A stretch of 64,000 nt of DNA from DASZTU01 sp035493835. GTDB taxonomy: Bacteria > Pseudomonadota > Alphaproteobacteria > Rhizobiales > Devosiaceae. Location of the stretch: contig DATJHO010000093.1 of assembly GCA_035493835.1 (NCBI GenBank), forward strand, positions 1 through 64,000, read 5' to 3'. The notes under the pieces are model-generated. The model ran no database searches. It saw only the letters and a list, made by a program, of their open reading frames with translations, and had not been told where the DNA came from. Every line of letters begins with the position of its first letter. The first letter of the stretch is position 1. A program made the position numbers and the translations under genes. Positions 44,046 to 51,475 of this stretch are shown piece after piece.

Positions 44046-44203
44046 TCGGGGCGAGGGGGCGTCATACCGGTGGAGGCGGCAACGCTGGGGCAGGTGGTGG
44101 AGGATCAAGATGGACCCCGGCGTTCGCCTGGGTGACGCCGTTGACGGGGCGGCCCGCATCCAATTCGGGCGACATCCTCAAAGGGTTCGCTTTTTCACTC
44201 AAG

Positions 44204-44285
44204 GCCTCATCCTGAACTTGTCGAAGGACGCGGCCGGCAATGTGCCAAGGCACTCGTGGTTCGACAGGCTCACGGTGAGCGCCGG
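44204..44285. repeat. Family D repeat pair
   Basis: TCATCCTGAACTTGTCGAAG and CGTGGTTCGACAGGCTCACG are facing imperfect copies of one unit. Related halves occur at 18060 and, more degenerate, at 54240. Confidence 0.6.
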
Positions 44286-44357
44286 GGTGTCACGCGGTTG
44301 TGGCCGATGTTGCGGAACTGGCGGAGGCCGTCATTCTTGGCCCGCCAAAACGCCTCG

Positions 44358-44373
44358 TGATTCACGTGAAACG
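44358..44373. promoter_or_regulatory. parS-like site 8
   Basis: TGATTCACGTGAAACG matches at 14 of 16 positions. It is in the ftsK-amtB gap, 20 kb from the candidate oriC. Confidence 0.65.
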
Positions 44374-44656
44374 CTGGATCCGCGGTCGCAGCGAAATTGG
44401 TCCGGGTGTGCAGCCCATGCAGTTTTGCGAGTGGGAAGCCTCTGTGGCGGGCCAAGAGGACATGAGCTGCACGCCGCGACCAATAAGATGGCGGGTGGAG
44501 ATGGGTGGCCCGGCCCAGCTCCCTGTCGCCGGGCCACCCAGTGGACGATCGGGTCGGGGGAGGAGGATCCGCCCGGCCGTCCCTGCTCCCGAAGCGCCCC
44601 CCGGCGCTCCGGATGTGGTTGCCCGGCCGGAATGGTCTCCCGGCCGGGCTCCCGGA

Positions 44657-46015
44657 TTACTCGGCGACGCTTTCGCCGTGTTGGGTGATGTCGAGGCCTT
44701 CCTCTTCCTCGGCCTCGCTCGCCCGCAGGCCCACCAGCATCTTGGTAACCATCAGGATCACCCACGTAACAACGGCGGTCCAGACGATGGTGACGACGAC
44801 ACCCTCGAGCTGCGTGATTATCGAGTGGTTGGCGCCCAGCGGGTTGATGGCCGCGTCGGCGAAGACGCCGGTGAGCAGGGCGCCGATGATGCCGCCGATG
44901 CCGTGCACGCCGAAGGCGTCAAGCGAGTCGTCGTAGCCGAACATCTTCTTCAAATGCGCGGCCGCGTAGTAGCAGACGACGCCTGCCACGATGCCGATGA
45001 TGAAGGCGCCGGTCGGGTTGACGAAGCCGGAGGCCGGGGTGACGGCCACGAGGCCGGCGACGGCGCCGGAGATGATGCCGAGAACGCTCGGCTTCTTGAC
45101 CACCAGCCATTCGGCAAACATCCAGGCCAGGGCCGCGGCGGCGGTCGCGACCTGCGTGTTCATCATGGCGGCGCCGGCGAGCGCGTTGGAAGCAACGGCG
45201 GAACCGGCGTTGAAGCCGAACCAGCCGACCCACAGCAGCGAGGCGCCGATAAAGGACAGCACGAGGTTATGCGGCGCCATGTTGACGGTGCCGAAACCCT
45301 TGCGCCGGCCGAGGACGAGCGCGCAGACCAAGCCTGCCACACCGGCGTTGATATGCACCACGGTGCCGCCGGCGAAATCGAGCACGCCCAGGCCGCCGAG
45401 GAAGCCGCCACCCCACACCCAATGGGCGATGGGCGCGTAGACGAAGAGCAGCCAGAGCGACATGAAGATGATCATCGCCGAGAACTTCATGCGTTCGGCG
45501 AAGGCGCCACAGATCAATGCCGGGGTAATGATGGCAAAGGTCATCTGGAACATGGAGAACACATATTCCGGGATGGTCGGCGCCAGGCCGTTGATGGAGT
45601 TGACGTTGATGCCGTTGAGGAGGAAGTGCGCGAACGAGCCGATGAACTTGCCGGGATTGGCCGGGTCGTCATTGGTGAAGGCGATGGAATAGCCGATGAT
45701 GAACCAGAGCAGCGTCACCACGCAGGTGATGGCAAAGCTCTGCATCACGGTTGCGAGCACGTTCTTCTTGCGCACCATGCCGGCATAGAAGAGGCCGAGG
45801 CCGGGGATGGTCATCATCAGGACCAGGGCGACCGAGGTCAGCATCCAGGCGGTGTCGCCCGAATTGATGGCCGGCGCGGCTGGCGCCGCGGCGGCGGGTG
45901 CCGCAGCGGTTGCGGCGCTGGTGGCACTCTGAGCCAGGGCCGGCAGAGCGTAGAGCAGGGTCGTGAGCGACGCCAGCGAGGCCCCGACGACCTTTGTCGT
46001 TCTTGCTATTATCAT
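44657..46015 (-). CDS. amtB: Ammonium transporter AmtB
   Basis: A 452-residue protein with an N-terminal signal peptide (ALPALAQ), a low-complexity Ala/Pro stretch, and about eleven membrane helices starting with AWMLTSVALVLMMTIPGLGLFYAG. DFAGGTVVHINAGVAGLVCAL is the Amt signature and carries the first pore histidine of the twin-His pair. GGAG lies 8 bases before the ATG. It is preceded by glnK, with 29 bases between, giving the usual glnK-amtB operon. Confidence 0.96.
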   Translation of the reverse strand: MIIARTTKVVGASLASLTTLLYALPALAQSATSAATAAAPAAAAPAAPAINSGDTAWMLTSVALVLMMTIPGLGLFYAGMVRKKNVLATVMQSFAITCVVTLLWFIIGYSIAFTNDDPANPGKFIGSFAHFLLNGINVNSINGLAPTIPEYVFSMFQMTFAIITPALICGAFAERMKFSAMIIFMSLWLLFVYAPIAHWVWGGGFLGGLGVLDFAGGTVVHINAGVAGLVCALVLGRRKGFGTVNMAPHNLVLSFIGASLLWVGWFGFNAGSAVASNALAGAAMMNTQVATAAAALAWMFAEWLVVKKPSVLGIISGAVAGLVAVTPASGFVNPTGAFIIGIVAGVVCYYAAAHLKKMFGYDDSLDAFGVHGIGGIIGALLTGVFADAAINPLGANHSIITQLEGVVVTIVWTAVVTWVILMVTKMLVGLRASEAEEEEGLDITQHGESVAE

Positions 46016-46044
46016 TATCGTTTCTCCGAGAGGAAGCGCGGGGG

Positions 46045-46383
46045 TCAGAGCGCCGCCGCGCCGGTTTCACCGGTGCGGATGCGGGTAACGTGTTCGAGGT
46101 CGAACACGAAGATCTTGCCGTCGCCGATGCGGCCGGTCTGGGCTGCCTCTCGGATCGCGGTAATCACGCGATCGGACAGCGCGTCTTCGACGGCGATCTC
46201 GATCTTCAGCTTGGGCAGGAAGTGGACGGCATACTCGGTGCCGCGGTAAATTTCGGAATGGCCCTTCTGGCGGCCATATCCCTTGACCTCAGTCACGGTC
46301 ATGCCGTGCACGTCGAGCGAATTGAGCGCCTGGCGAACTTCTTCCAGGCGAGATGGCTTGATGATAGCGACCACCAGTTTCAT
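46045..46383 (-). CDS. glnK: Nitrogen regulatory P-II protein GlnK
   Basis: A 112-residue PII signalling protein that binds ATP/ADP and 2-oxoglutarate and blocks AmtB. The T-loop GRQKGHSEIYRGTEYAVHF places the uridylylated tyrosine exactly at residue 51. The C-terminal GRIGDGKIFVFDLE is a family signature. A sigma54-like promoter lies about 50 bases upstream, so expression is probably NtrC-dependent under nitrogen limitation. Confidence 0.96.
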   Translation of the reverse strand: MKLVVAIIKPSRLEEVRQALNSLDVHGMTVTEVKGYGRQKGHSEIYRGTEYAVHFLPKLKIEIAVEDALSDRVITAIREAAQTGRIGDGKIFVFDLEHVTRIRTGETGAAAL

Positions 46384-46431
46384 TTCGGCCCCTTTCGTTA
46401 CGGGTTTTCGATGTCCGACTGCCGAAAGAGA

Positions 46432-46447
46432 CTCAAACCGCGTGCCA
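46432..46447 (-). promoter_or_regulatory. Candidate sigma54 promoter for glnK-amtB
   Basis: On the minus strand TGGCACGCGGTTTGAG matches TGGCACG-N4-TTGCW except for the last two bases. The GG and the TTG lie at the correct spacing. It would start transcription about 40 bases before glnK. Confidence 0.6.
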
Positions 46448-46661
46448 AACTAGCGCCACATTCCTCAAGATGATGATTCCCTTACGTAATCTTCATGCGG
46501 GGATCGGCACTGCGCCCATGTGCAGGGCAGCCGAACGCCTGTCTGTGCATAAAAAAAGGGCAAAATCCGCAGTTTTGCTTTTCATTTGGGCAGGGGCTGT
46601 GAAGGTGCCCTCTTGCCCACGCGGGCGAACCGCCTGAAATAGGGGCGAGAGGTGATCCCCC

Positions 46662-47888
46662 ATGAACGCTAGCCAGCAGACAACCCAATATGACGTCATC
46701 GTCGTCGGCGGCGGCCCGGTCGGGCTGACCATGGCACTCAGCCTCACGCGCTTCATCGAGGGGGTGAAGGTGGCGCTCGTCGACCGGCGGGATTTCGCCG
46801 TGCCGCCCGATCAGCGGGCCTCGGCGCTGTCGGCCGGGGCGCGGCGCCTGTTCGAGGCGTTGTCGATATGGCCGACCGTGGAAGGCGAGGCGCAGCCAGT
46901 GGTCGAGATGAAGATCACCGATTCGGGCCGCGACGACATTGCCCGGCCGTTGTTCCTGAGCTTTGCCGGCGAGGTTGCCCCGGGTGAGCCCTTCGCGCAC
47001 ATGGTCCCGAACCGGGCGTTGCTCACCGCGTTGCTCGACGCCGTTGCGGGAAAGGTCGATCTCGTCGCCCCGGCTGAGATCGCCGGCTTTGCCGTCGAGC
47101 CCGGTGGCGCGGCGCTGGCGCTGAAGGATGGCCGCGTGCTCAAGGCGCCGCTGGTGATCGGCGCCGACGGCGCGCAATCGGTGCTGCGCGGGCTGGCCGG
47201 CATCGGGGTAGTGGCCCATGACTATCGGCAGGCGGGGATCGTGACGACGATTTCGCACACGCTCGAGCACGCGGGCGCCGCTTATGAGCATTTCCGGCCG
47301 GCGGGGCCCTTCGCGAGCCTGCCACTCAAGGGCAAGCGCTCATCGCTGGTCTGGACCGAAACGCCCGACCAGGCGCAGCGCTACAAGGCGATGCCGCTCG
47401 AGGAGGTCTCCCTGATCATCGAGGGGGTGATGGGCTCGAGCCTCGGGACGGTCACGGTCGAGGAAAAGCTGCAGGTTTTTCCGCTGAAGCTGCAGATGGC
47501 GCGCGATTTCGCCGGCCCGCGGCTGGCATTGATCGGGGACGCCGCGCATGTGGTGCATCCGGTCGCCGGGCAGGGGCTCAATCTGGGGCTGAAGGATGTG
47601 GCGGCGCTGGCCGAGGTGGTGATCGATGCCATGCGGCTCGGGCTCGACCACGGGGCCGAGGACGCGCTCCTCCGCTATCAACGCTGGCGGCGCTTCGATG
47701 CCACGCTGATGGCGATGGTGACCGACGGGATGAACCGGCTTTTTTCCAACGACGTCGCGCCGGTGCGGGCGGCGCGCGATTTCGGGCTTGGTGTGGTCGA
47801 CCGGCTGCCGCTGGTCAAATCGGCGATGATCCGCCAGGCCGCCGCCGCGACCGGCGGACCAAAATTGCTGAGCGGGCAGCCGTTGTAG
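46662..47888 (+). CDS. FAD-dependent ubiquinone-biosynthesis hydroxylase (UbiH/UbiF/UbiL type)
   Basis: A 408-residue aromatic-ring hydroxylase. It starts with the Rossmann motif VIVVGGGPVGLTMAL, has VIGADGAQSVLRGLAG (DG motif) near residue 165, and ALIGDAAHVVHPVAGQGLN with the GD motif near residue 290. This pattern is that of the UbiH/VisC family acting in ubiquinone synthesis. Which ring position it hydroxylates cannot be read from sequence. It is divergent from glnK. Confidence 0.87.
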   Translation: MNASQQTTQYDVIVVGGGPVGLTMALSLTRFIEGVKVALVDRRDFAVPPDQRASALSAGARRLFEALSIWPTVEGEAQPVVEMKITDSGRDDIARPLFLSFAGEVAPGEPFAHMVPNRALLTALLDAVAGKVDLVAPAEIAGFAVEPGGAALALKDGRVLKAPLVIGADGAQSVLRGLAGIGVVAHDYRQAGIVTTISHTLEHAGAAYEHFRPAGPFASLPLKGKRSSLVWTETPDQAQRYKAMPLEEVSLIIEGVMGSSLGTVTVEEKLQVFPLKLQMARDFAGPRLALIGDAAHVVHPVAGQGLNLGLKDVAALAEVVIDAMRLGLDHGAEDALLRYQRWRRFDATLMAMVTDGMNRLFSNDVAPVRAARDFGLGVVDRLPLVKSAMIRQAAAATGGPKLLSGQPL

Positions 47889-47951
47889 GCGATGCGGCTG
47901 GGCACGGTCCTGCCAGTGCGGTGTCCGCATTAGATCGCACCCTTGCCCCAT

Positions 47952-48052
47952 CGTCATCCCGGGCTTGACCCGGGGACCCATGCTGACTTTCCAGTAACGT
48001 CGGGCGACTTGGCGAGGCATCATGGGTGGCCGGGTCAAGCCCGGCCATGACG
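47952..48052. repeat. Family A palindromic intergenic element (copy 4)
   Basis: CCCGGGCTTGACCCGGGG and GGCCGGGTCAAGCCCGGCC with complementary ends CGTCAT and CATGACG. It lies between the convergent ubiquinone hydroxylase and Trm112-like genes and is close to identical to copy 3 in its right half. Confidence 0.85.
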
Positions 48053-48090
48053 AGTGGAGGGGCGAGCGTTCAACTCAACGGAATCGCGCA

Positions 48091-48318
48091 CTACCCGCTC
48101 TCGTCGCCAAAATGCGGCAGTTTGGCCAGTTCGCGGGGGTCGATCTCGCGGGCCTCGTCGAGGGCCAGCATGGGGACGCCGTCGCGGATTGGGAAGGCGA
48201 GGCGGGCGGCGATGGAGATCAGCTCCGTGCCATCGGCCGACAGCGTGAGGCGGGTCTTGGTCAGGGGGCAGACCAGGATTTCGAGCACCCGCCGATCGAG
48301 TTCCAGCGGCCGTGGCAT
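48091..48318 (-). CDS. Trm112-family (YcaR-like) protein
   Basis: A 75-residue protein starting PRPLELDRRVLEILVCPLTK, the usual Trm112/YcaR pattern, followed by a beta-rich FPIRDGVPMLALDEAR end. The zinc-binding second cysteine of longer homologues is absent (only one Cys). Eukaryotic Trm112 activates methyltransferases; the bacterial role is unclear. The ATG overlaps the LON-domain gene stop, and the C-terminal acidic tail DESG is short. Confidence 0.82.
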   Translation of the reverse strand: MPRPLELDRRVLEILVCPLTKTRLTLSADGTELISIAARLAFPIRDGVPMLALDEAREIDPRELAKLPHFGDESG

Positions 48319-48983
48319 CAGTTGAGCGGGCTGGCGTCGGTGCGCCCGCGGGCCATTTCGTATTCGGCCATGGCGATCAGCGTTTCGGCGCGGGTGCCGA
48401 GTGAATTGGCCTCCAGCAGCTGTTGCTTTTCCGCCGCGCCATAGGGGCTGACCATGCAGCAGAAATTGACCAGATCCGCGATCGGCGTCTTGTTGATCTC
48501 GTCCCAGTTCATGTCGATGTCGGCGAAATCGGCGTAGTCGTGCATCATCTTGACGAAGCGGCTGCGATCGACCTCGTCGGCGCCGAAACCGTGCTCGAAA
48601 TCGGAGGCGAAGGGCGAGGCATCGATCGTCGCCTGGCGATAGGGCGAAATCACCGTCAGCTCGGTCCTGAGCTCGAAGCGGCAGACGCCTTCGAGGATGA
48701 TGAAATAGCGGTCATCGCCATTCTCCTCGAAATGCGTCAGCCGGCCGAGGCAGCCGATCGATTGCAGCGGGGCACGGCCGCGGGGACTTTCCTCGGACGT
48801 GTCCTGCGGCTGGATGAGCCCGATCAGCCGGTCGGTCCTAAGCGCCGCATCCACCATCTCTCTGTAGCGCGGCTCGAAAATGTTGAGCGGGCGATGGGCA
48901 AACGGCAGCAGCAGCGCCCCGCTCAGCGGGAAGATCGGGACGCTTTGCGGCAGGTCGGCTGGGGAAGACGGGCGCTTGGGCAT
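48318..48983 (-). CDS. LON peptidase substrate-binding-domain protein
   Basis: A 221-residue protein containing only the N-terminal domain of Lon: IFPLSGALLLPFAHRPLNIFEPRYREMV at the start and GCLGRLTHFEENGDDRYFIILEG near residue 80. It lacks ATPase and protease domains. Such stand-alone proteins are common next to thioredoxin-like genes in alphaproteobacteria; function is unknown. It lies 7 bases behind the cnoX-like gene and overlaps the Trm112-like gene, forming a three-gene unit. Confidence 0.88.
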   Translation of the reverse strand: MPKRPSSPADLPQSVPIFPLSGALLLPFAHRPLNIFEPRYREMVDAALRTDRLIGLIQPQDTSEESPRGRAPLQSIGCLGRLTHFEENGDDRYFIILEGVCRFELRTELTVISPYRQATIDASPFASDFEHGFGADEVDRSRFVKMMHDYADFADIDMNWDEINKTPIADLVNFCCMVSPYGAAEKQQLLEANSLGTRAETLIAMAEYEMARGRTDASPLN

Positions 48984-48990
48984 AAGGGGC

Positions 48991-49941
48991 TCAGGAAAAC
49001 AGCAGGGCCGACAGAAGGCGCCGGCCGCGCAGCGTCGCCGGATCCTTGGCGCCCCAGGCTTCGAACAATTCGAGCAGTTTTTTGCGCGCGCCGTCTTCGT
49101 TCCAGCTGCGGTCGCGGCGCATCAGCTCGACGAGCGCCTCGGCCGCCGGCTCGCGCTTGCCCTCGGCATTGAGGACGACCGCGAGATCGAAGCGCGCCTG
49201 GTGGTCGTCGGGGTTGGCCTTGAGCTGTTCCTCGAGCGCGGCCGCCTCGGACAGCTCGGCGGCTTCAGTCTGCAGTTTTATGGAGGCGGCAAGTGAATTG
49301 TAGTCGTCGCCCTTGCGCTCAGCTTCTGGCACCATGCCGAGCGTCGCCTCGGCCTGCGCGACGTCGCCGGTGGCAAGATAGAGGCGCGCCATGCCGATCA
49401 GCGCCTTGGCGTTCTCGGGCTGGTGCTGCAGCACCATGCCGTAGATCTGCGCGGCGCGGCCGACGTCGCCGGCGCTGGCCGCCTCGTCGGCAGCGGCAAT
49501 GGCGTTGCTGATCTGCTCCTCCAGCTCGGCTTCGGGCGTGATCGGCGCTGCGGGCGCCTGGGCAATCACCTTGTCGGCGAAGCGCCGGACCTCGCTTTCG
49601 GGCATGGCGCCGAGAAAGGCGTCGATCGGCCGGCCGCCGGCAAAGGCGAAGACGGCGGGAATGGACTGGATGCCGAGCTGGCCGGCAACGCTGGGGTTCT
49701 CATCAATATTGATCTTGATCAGCCGGATTTTGCCGGCCTTTTCGTTGACCACCTTTTCGAGGGTGGGGGTCAACTGGCGGCACGGGCCGCACCAGGGTGC
49801 CCAGAAATCGACCAGCACCGGCGCCTCGCGCGAAGCGTCGAGCACGTCGGCCTTGAAGGAGCGGTCGGAGGACTCCTTGATCAGGTCTGCCGGGGGAGTA
49901 GCGGTGGGGGCGCTGGCAGCGCCGCTGACATCAATGTTCAC
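48991..49941 (-). CDS. CnoX/YbbN-like thioredoxin with C-terminal TPR region
   Basis: A 316-residue protein. A thioredoxin domain occupies about 25-135 with the active site WAPWCGPCRQ (CGPC at 51-54), so unlike E. coli CnoX (SQHC) it retains both redox cysteines. A helical TPR-like C-terminus (GMVLQHQPENAKALIGMARLYLATGD) follows. Characterised relatives hold unfolding proteins for GroEL under oxidative stress. The start is GTG at 49941 with GAGGG upstream. Confidence 0.9.
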   Translation of the reverse strand: MNIDVSGAASAPTATPPADLIKESSDRSFKADVLDASREAPVLVDFWAPWCGPCRQLTPTLEKVVNEKAGKIRLIKINIDENPSVAGQLGIQSIPAVFAFAGGRPIDAFLGAMPESEVRRFADKVIAQAPAAPITPEAELEEQISNAIAAADEAASAGDVGRAAQIYGMVLQHQPENAKALIGMARLYLATGDVAQAEATLGMVPEAERKGDDYNSLAASIKLQTEAAELSEAAALEEQLKANPDDHQARFDLAVVLNAEGKREPAAEALVELMRRDRSWNEDGARKKLLELFEAWGAKDPATLRGRRLLSALLFS

Positions 49942-50053
49942 TTTTCTGCCCTCTGGCGAATGGACGCTCGCCTATTGTGCCGGACTGCCGGGCCCTTGCA
50001 AAGCCCGCCTTTGACGGGGTTGTGGGGTCAGCAAAATAAGGCTGAGTTTTGGG

Positions 50054-50082
50054 TTGCAATCGGTCTATCGATTGGGCATATA
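50054..50082 (+). promoter_or_regulatory. Candidate promoter of tRNA-Gly
   Basis: TTGCAA and CATATA are 17 bases apart, followed by a GC-rich GCGCGCG discriminator as in stable-RNA promoters, about 40 bases before the tRNA. Confidence 0.5.
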
Positions 50083-50124
50083 AGCGCGCGTTGCGGCGCT
50101 GCCAAGGCGTTGCGCGAATGGAGT

Positions 50125-50199
50125 GCGGGTGTAGCTCAGGGGTAGAGCATAACCTTGCCAAGGTTAGGGTCGAGGGTTCGAATCCCTTCGCCCGCTCCA
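50125..50199 (+). tRNA. tRNA-Gly, anticodon GCC
   Basis: Acceptor arms GCGGGTG and CGCCCGC pair (one G-T), the D arm reads AGCTCAGGGGTAGAGC, the anticodon stem ACCTT/AAGGT encloses GCC at 50157-50159, and the T arm GGGTTCGAATCCC is canonical. CCA is encoded at 50197-50199. The gene is single, not in a cluster. Confidence 0.97.
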
Positions 50200-50230
50200 A
50201 AATTCTCAAAGCTCGGCAAAGCTTTGATGA

Positions 50231-50258
50231 CAAAGGGCCGTGAGGCCCTTTTGTTTTT
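50231..50258 (+). terminator. Intrinsic terminator after tRNA-Gly
   Basis: AAAGGGCC-GTGA-GGCCCTTT is a perfect 8-bp stem followed by TGTTTTT. A smaller TCAAAGC/GCTTTGA hairpin precedes it at 50206-50227. Confidence 0.85.
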
Positions 50259-50591
50259 CCGGCGGCATGCTGCTGCCTTTTCCTCTTTTTTGTACTTTCG
50301 GATAGGTTCAGCCCAAGCTCGGGCGATTGCGGGAAGACTGCGGCTTGTGCCAGCGGGCGAAATGCGCAGCTTCAAATGAACTGCCCCAATTTTCCGCCCA
50401 TAGCAGAAATGTTCGGCATCGCACCAAGTCAATATCTTGCATCGCCGAATTGATCTGCGTTGCCAATCAGAAATATCGAGCATCGGGCTTCCATGTCGAA
50501 ATCGGATTACACGCAGGGCCATTTGGAGATATTGCCAGTGCAGGTTTGACTTGCTGTAGTCCGCGCCTCAATTCAGCGAGGAGGCTGGACG
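50259..50591. other. Intergenic stretch without recognisable gene
   Basis: About 330 bases, noticeably more AT-rich than the average here, between the tRNA terminator and the secreted-protein gene. No motif, hairpin or reading frame stands out. It could hold the promoter of the downstream gene. Confidence 0.45.
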
Positions 50592-51344
50592 ATGGCGATT
50601 TTGCAAATGACGCGGGCGGCGGTATTTACTGCGGGGATGTTGTCGATCGCGGGTACGGCAATGGCCCAGGATGAGGGCAGCAAGCCCCATGTGCCGCTGC
50701 AGAAGTCGATCGGCGAGGTGACGCCGACCGGGCCGGTGCCCTCGCTCGCCGTCATCAATTCCGATGGGGCCACGCTCACTGGGAACAGGCTGACGCTGAC
50801 CGGGGTCTCGAAGAATTCGATCGTTTTCGCGGATCGCCCGGTGCGGGCGGCCGGACACGTGGCGACCGAGCAGTTCCTTCAGCAGTGGGAGCCGGGCAAG
50901 AACAGTTTTGATCTCGATCCGCCGAACGCCACCGTTTCGGTGCTGGGCGGGGACGGATCGGATGTGAACGATGCCGTAGTGCAGCTCAAATCGCCGAAGA
51001 TGGAAGGTGATGATCTGACGTTCGAGGTTTCGGTGCTGGAAGGCAGCCTGCATGGCGCCAAGGGACCCGCAGCCGTGTTCATCGACCCCTTCCGGGCAAG
51101 TTTTGGCGGCGGTGGGTTCCATGGCGGCGTCGGCCGGGTCGGCGACGTTGATTTCGCCCATGCCGGGGGCGTCTATCACGGCGGCAGCTACTGGCATGCT
51201 CCGGCATATCATGGTGCGTGGTACGGTGCCGGTGCAGCAGCAACGGGCGCCGTGGTCGGCGCTGCCGCTGTGGGTGCGGCCGCCGCGCCGTATTATGGTG
51301 GTTACCCGACCTGCGGATATTATCCCTATGGGCCCTGCTACTAA
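50592..51344 (+). CDS. Secreted protein with Gly/His/Tyr-rich tail, unknown function
   Basis: A 250-residue protein with a signal peptide (MAILQMTRAAVFTAGMLSIA, cleavage probably after AMA near residue 24). The middle (about 45-165) looks like a beta-rich globular domain. The last 75 residues are low-complexity: glycine, alanine, histidine and tyrosine (GGGGFHGG, YHGGSYWHAPAYHGAWYG, ending CGYYPYGPCY). A single Ala-rich stretch interrupts the tail. I do not recognise a family. The tail resembles those of surface or metal-binding proteins. Confidence 0.65.
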   Translation: MAILQMTRAAVFTAGMLSIAGTAMAQDEGSKPHVPLQKSIGEVTPTGPVPSLAVINSDGATLTGNRLTLTGVSKNSIVFADRPVRAAGHVATEQFLQQWEPGKNSFDLDPPNATVSVLGGDGSDVNDAVVQLKSPKMEGDDLTFEVSVLEGSLHGAKGPAAVFIDPFRASFGGGGFHGGVGRVGDVDFAHAGGVYHGGSYWHAPAYHGAWYGAGAAATGAVVGAAAVGAAAAPYYGGYPTCGYYPYGPCY

Positions 51345-51398
51345 AGCATGGTCCGGTTGAGTGGTCGCGAGACCTTGGGCGGTGTGCTGCAAGCCCGA

Positions 51399-51435
51399 GG
51401 CATCATGGGTCCCCGGGTCAAGCTTGGCCACGACG
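51399..51435. repeat. Family A half-element (copy 5, right half only)
   Basis: GGCATCATGGGTCCCCGGGT followed by CAAGCTTGGCCACGACG keeps the right-hand half of family A with a changed core. The left half is missing. Confidence 0.6.
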
Positions 51436-51475
51436 ACGAAATCAACGGGATCGCGCTCATCTGTTGGGTAGGGTA

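Larger units (their letters stand above)
43964..44656. other. 693-bp ftsK-amtB intergenic region
   Basis: No gene is supported here. The region holds a CtrA-like box (44031), a GACCCCGGCGTTCGCCTGGG hairpin near 44114 that resembles family B, a family D repeat pair (44204-44285) and a parS-like site (44358). The rest, from 44400 to 44656, is GC-rich without clear structure. Confidence 0.6.

Noticed and set aside
41132..44215. A plus-strand open frame of 1,027 codons opposite ftsK
   Set aside because: It is the mirror of a well-supported ftsK gene. Its translation is rich in Arg, Gly, His and Asp with no family motif, as expected from antisense of GC-rich codons.
44110..44688. Frames in the ftsK-amtB gap that could encode a 190-residue protein
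   Set aside because: They run through repeat DNA and a parS-like site, and the translation is Arg/Gly/Pro-rich without motifs.
44300..46249. A 649-codon plus-strand frame opposite amtB and glnK
   Set aside because: Translation is dominated by Gly, Asp, Glu, Arg and His, typical of antisense to a membrane-protein gene.
46541..46585. GCAAAA/TTTTGC hairpin with T-run between glnK and the ubiquinone hydroxylase
   Set aside because: It could terminate in either direction, but it lies upstream of both divergent genes, where no transcript should end. It may still be a regulatory hairpin, so I did not list it as a terminator.
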